From the NCBI GenBank assembly GCA_029252805.1, contig JAQXAR010000005.1, positions 1-57,057 on the forward strand: 57,057 nt of DNA, read 5' to 3'. This document shows, piece by piece, positions 54,335 through 57,057 of this stretch. Both the position numbers and the translations under genes were made by a program. The stretch comes from Rickettsiales bacterium (lineage in GTDB: Bacteria; Pseudomonadota; Alphaproteobacteria; Rickettsiales; JALZUV01). How positions within the stretch are numbered: the first letter of the stretch is position 1; the number at the start of each line of letters is the position of its first letter. A model generated the notes under the pieces. That model was given only the letters and a program-made list of their open reading frames with translations, was not told the origin of the DNA and did no database searches.

Positions 54335-55804
54335 TTAAGCAGTTTTGAATAAATCAGCTTGAGTTTTACCACTCTTCCCAGCTTCTTGGTCCGTCAGTGG
54401 GATCGCATATTCGCCGGTGAAACAGGCATCGCAATATTCAGGCGATTCATTGTTGCGGCCTTCGGCTTTTCCGAGTGCGCGATAAACGCCGTCAATACTA
54501 ATAAAGGCGAGCGAATCAACACCGATATGTTCGGCCATTTCTTCGATAGATTTATTGGCCGCGAGCAGTTTATCGCGGCTTGGAGTATCGACACCATAGA
54601 AGCAGCTATGGGTGGTTGGTGGGCTGGCGATGCGCATATGCACTTCTTTTGCCCCAGCTTCGCGCACCATATTGACGATCTTTTGGCTGGTGGTTCCGCG
54701 CACGATAGAATCATCGACGAGTATCACCCGTTTGCCTTCTAATATCACGCGGTTAGCATTGTGCTTTAGCTTGACGCCAAGGTGACGCACTTGGTCGGTC
54801 GGTTCAATAAAGGTGCGGCCCACATAGTGATTACGGATGATACCAAGTTCGAAAGGCAAGCCTGCGGCTTCCGCATAACCGATGGCAGCAGGTAGGCCAG
54901 AATCTGGTACAGGAGCCACGAGGTCCGCTTCCACCAAGGCTTCTCTTGCGAGTTCAGTGCCGATGGCTTTACGCGCGGTATAGACGTTATTATTATCGAC
55001 GTAAGAGTCAGGGCGGGCGAAATAAATATACTCAAATACGCAGAAGCGGCTTTTCGTGCGTGCTTCAGGCGTTGTATCAAAAGGGCGGTAGCTTGTGATT
55101 TCGCCCTCTTTAATCACGACCATTTCACCGGCCTCAATATCGCGCACCAAAGTCGCGCCGATAATATCCAATGCGCAGCTTTCACTTGCGAGCACGTAAG
55201 CATTGCCGAGTGTTCCCAGTACGAGCGGGCGAACGCCATGCGGGTCGCGCACGCCAACCATGCCGTCATGTGACAGTGCAACGAGCGAATATGCGCCTTG
55301 AATTTGTTTTAAACCGTCAATGATACGATCTGCGACAGAGGCTTTTTTGCTGCGTGCGATCAGGTGGATCATGACTTCCGTATCGGACGTAGATTGGAAA
55401 ATTGCGCCGCCCTTGATGAGTTCTTCGCGCAAGGTGTAAGCGTTGGTGAGATTACCGTTATGCGCGAGCGCTAAGCCGCCAAATGAAAATTCAGCGAAGA
55501 GCGGTTGCACGTTGCGAAGATGTGGTTCGCCGCTTGTTGAGTAACGGTTATGGCCGATCGCCATATGGCCTTTGAGGCGTTCGATGGTGCTTTGTTTGTT
55601 GAAGTTATCGCCAACAAGACCGAGTGCGCGATGGGTGAAAAACTGGTTTCCGTCAAAGCTGACAACGCCAGCGGCTTCCTGTCCGCGATGCTGTAATGCG
55701 TGCAACCCAAGGGCGGTGTGTGCCGCTGCCTCATCTGTTACACCGCTAATGCCAAATACACCGCACTCCTCATGGAGTTTATCATCATCTAAAAACATGG
55801 CCAT
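54335..55804 (-). CDS. purF: Amidophosphoribosyltransferase
   Basis: First committed step of purine synthesis: makes phosphoribosylamine from PRPP and glutamine. The 489-residue enzyme has a short N-terminal propeptide before Cys15 (DKLHEECGVFGISG), which is exposed by self-cleavage. GHNRYSTSGEPHLRNVQP belongs to the glutaminase half and the PRPP loop is LVDDSIVRGTTSQKIV. It is divergent from the methyltransferase gene. Confidence 0.95.
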   Translation of the reverse strand: MAMFLDDDKLHEECGVFGISGVTDEAAAHTALGLHALQHRGQEAAGVVSFDGNQFFTHRALGLVGDNFNKQSTIERLKGHMAIGHNRYSTSGEPHLRNVQPLFAEFSFGGLALAHNGNLTNAYTLREELIKGGAIFQSTSDTEVMIHLIARSKKASVADRIIDGLKQIQGAYSLVALSHDGMVGVRDPHGVRPLVLGTLGNAYVLASESCALDIIGATLVRDIEAGEMVVIKEGEITSYRPFDTTPEARTKSRFCVFEYIYFARPDSYVDNNNVYTARKAIGTELAREALVEADLVAPVPDSGLPAAIGYAEAAGLPFELGIIRNHYVGRTFIEPTDQVRHLGVKLKHNANRVILEGKRVILVDDSIVRGTTSQKIVNMVREAGAKEVHMRIASPPTTHSCFYGVDTPSRDKLLAANKSIEEMAEHIGVDSLAFISIDGVYRALGKAEGRNNESPEYCDACFTGEYAIPLTDQEAGKSGKTQADLFKTA

Positions 55805-55850
55805 GATTTAACCCATTGCGCAGCTTTTGTCATCCCAATAGAGTAGGTAA

Positions 55851-56504
55851 ATGAGACATGATGATAAAATTCTAGATTATATTCGTTCCACCTTCGCGCC
55901 GGAGGATGAAGTTTTGCAAGAGGCTAAGGCACGTTTATCCGCACATGATGACCATTTAGTCGGGATTCAGGTGGGAGCCGAAGAAGGCAAGTTACTGCAA
56001 TTTCTGATTAAACTCGCCGGGGTTGCGAGCATTGTCGAGATTGGCTCGCTCGCCGGATATTCCGCCGTTTGGATGGCGCGGGCGCTCCCGCAAGGTGGCG
56101 TGGTTCATGCCATCAACAAAGATAAAGCGCATTATGATCTGCTGTGCGAGACGGTGGAACGTTCCGGCCTAAATATCCAACCGCATTTAGGCGATGCGAA
56201 TGCGGTGTTGCAGCAATTAGAAACGGAGGCGCCCTTCGATATGGTGTTCATTGATGCGGATAAGGGCGGCTATACCGGATATCTCGATTGGGCGGAAAAG
56301 CACGTGCGTAAAGGCGGGCTTATTGTGGGGGATAATAGCTTGTTATTTGGCCATGTCATTGCACCGATAAAACCAGAAGGAACCAGCCAAAAAGCGTGGG
56401 TTGCTATGCGTGAATTTAATCAGAGATTGGCCGATGAGAGCCGGTATGAGTCGATATTAATTCCGACCGCAGAAGGGCTCACAGTCGCGCGGAAGTTGTT
56501 TTGA
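55851..56504 (+). CDS. Class I SAM-dependent O-methyltransferase
   Basis: A 217-residue catechol-type (OMT family 3) methyltransferase. SAM-binding motifs VEIGSLAGYSAVWMA, the post-motif acidic residues in MVFIDADKGGYTGYLDW and the GDNSLLFGHV segment are typical. No partner pathway lies nearby; the substrate could be a phenolic or caffeoyl-like compound. A single gene. Confidence 0.9.
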   Translation: MRHDDKILDYIRSTFAPEDEVLQEAKARLSAHDDHLVGIQVGAEEGKLLQFLIKLAGVASIVEIGSLAGYSAVWMARALPQGGVVHAINKDKAHYDLLCETVERSGLNIQPHLGDANAVLQQLETEAPFDMVFIDADKGGYTGYLDWAEKHVRKGGLIVGDNSLLFGHVIAPIKPEGTSQKAWVAMREFNQRLADESRYESILIPTAEGLTVARKLF

Positions 56505-56562
56505 TTTCATAACCTTAACAGTTCAGTAATATTTTGGTGCTAGGGTTACTGAGGATGTAACT

Positions 56563-56967
56563 ATGAGCACGCGACAAAAAGAATTGAGAGAAAAATTCCA
56601 GCAAGGTCTTGCTGATTCAATTGCGCTATTGCAGGGCGATGGCGCTCAGGATGTGTCCGCACAGCTCAACACCCTCATTAGCTCCTACGAACAACCCCAC
56701 CGATATTACCATGATCTTGAACATATCTATACGTTATTGACTCCGCTACGGAAGACCGATGATAAAAAAGAGATTGTGGAAGCATTAGCATTAGATGGCA
56801 GAAATGCTAATCAAGAACAGAAATTTAATGCCCTCAAATTTATAGCAGCCCTTGGCCATGATTGTGTTTATCAAGGCACGGATGGTGGCCTAGGGGGCTG
56901 CGGGCCGCTGTTAGCGCCTTATGTTAAAGAAAAAGAGATGGGGCTGACACCTAATAATATTCTTTGA
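56563..56967 (+). pseudogene. HD-family hydrolase gene cut by the IS
   Basis: A predicted metal-dependent phosphohydrolase of the YHDLEH type: PHRYYHDLEHIYTLL and FIAALGHDCVYQGTDGG carry His and His-Asp pairs of the HD fold. Only about 125 native residues remain of an expected ~200. From 56940 the frame runs into the insertion sequence and ends eight codons later in IS-encoded residues (GLTPNNIL). It is probably inactive. Confidence 0.75.
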
Positions 56968-57057
56968 GCAACTTTTTCAGGTCTGCCAGTAAGTCACTTG
57001 GTGTGCCCATATTAAACCTCCACTCACATTCTTTCAAGAACAGATTAAAATGCTCTT
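56940..57057 (-). mobile_element. Terminal part of an IS1595-like insertion sequence (right edge)
   Basis: The element's outer end GGGGCTGACAC begins at 56940; 56940-56964 equals the reverse complement of bases 1-25. It carries the transposase C-terminus on the minus strand and is inserted in the HD-family gene. It continues beyond the window. The target-site duplication cannot be checked because the other side is missing. Confidence 0.8.
56951..57055 (-). CDS. IS1595-family transposase, C-terminal fragment
   Basis: The last 34 codons and TAG stop of a transposase: HFNLFLKECEWRFNMGTPS, then a basic Leu/Lys helix ending KEYY. The FLKECEWRFN block is the hallmark of IS1595-family (ISXO2-like) transposases near the C-terminus. 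The catalytic Asp/Asn/Glu residues lie outside the window. The first part is cut off by the window edge. Confidence 0.7.
   Translation of the reverse strand, partial: EHFNLFLKECEWRFNMGTPSDLLADLKKLLKEYY

Noticed and set aside
1-57057. A 57-kb composite transposon bounded by the two IS copies
   Set aside because: The interior is core metabolism, cell-wall and translation genes in ordinary composition. Assembly breakage at a repeat is the simpler explanation.
1-57057. The two edges being the two sides of one IS insertion or a circular molecule closing
   Set aside because: Both edges show the same end of the element, in inverted orientation. One copy would show its two different ends.
1-57057. 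CRISPR array, rRNA operon or prophage
   Set aside because: No regularly spaced direct repeats, no rRNA-like sequence and no phage structural genes were seen.

Overview
The window looks like a draft contig from an alphaproteobacterium, probably free-living and motile. Lineage markers are an NDUFA12-type complex I accessory subunit next to a DUF2155 protein, a cytochrome bc1 operon (petABC), a class I lysyl-tRNA synthetase, eukaryote-like NADP-isocitrate dehydrogenase, and an lptM-lysA gene pair. The valyl-tRNA synthetase is the short form (823 residues) familiar from Rickettsiales, so a deep-branching alphaproteobacterium is possible. It still makes purines, arginine, lysine and peptidoglycan, so it is not an extremely reduced parasite. 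The order is not determinable from this window.

Both edges lie inside the same insertion sequence. Bases 1-25 and 56940-56964 are exact reverse complements, and the right edge encodes the last 34 residues of an IS1595-like transposase. The two copies point toward each other, and the right one has cut an HD-type hydrolase gene. Their presence at both ends is best explained by assembly breaks at a repeat.

Layout. 0.07-6.0 kb: an AT-rich orphan gene, an LytM protein with an altered metal site, and a TPR protein followed by paired pilT/pilU retraction ATPases. 6.0-13.3 kb: DUF1294, acs, icd, msrB, an NDUFA12-mlaD-DUF2155 operon, and a response regulator with two unknown genes. 13.3-17.6 kb: a phosphatase, then an iron-responsive module (porin, FMN-binding protein, PepSY membrane protein, ApbE flavin transferase) behind two Fur-like boxes, plus a second Fur-boxed gene. 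17.6-27.8 kb: polyprenyl synthase, S49 peptidase, thiolase, MFS/spermidine-synthase fusion, petABC, trmL, rpmE and an MBL hydrolase. 27.9-37.8 kb: the cell-wall core murE-murF-mraY-murD-ftsW-murG-murC-murB, very tightly packed. 37.8-45.8 kb: CHASE2 adenylate cyclase, a second LytM peptidase, ruvC, lpxR and valS. 45.9-47.8 kb: tRNA-Leu(UAG) and an unusual flagellin. 47.9-56.5 kb: argH, an unknown membrane protein, lysK, a HAD hydrolase, lptM-lysA, purF and an O-methyltransferase.

The most unusual gene is the flagellin at 46012-47751. Between ordinary flagellin ends it carries RTX-type calcium-binding repeats and a PA14-like domain, and it has a near-perfect sigma-54 promoter. Genes are dense: no gene-free stretch exceeds about 220 bases, and several convergent gene pairs overlap at their stop codons. 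No CRISPR array, rRNA or prophage was seen.
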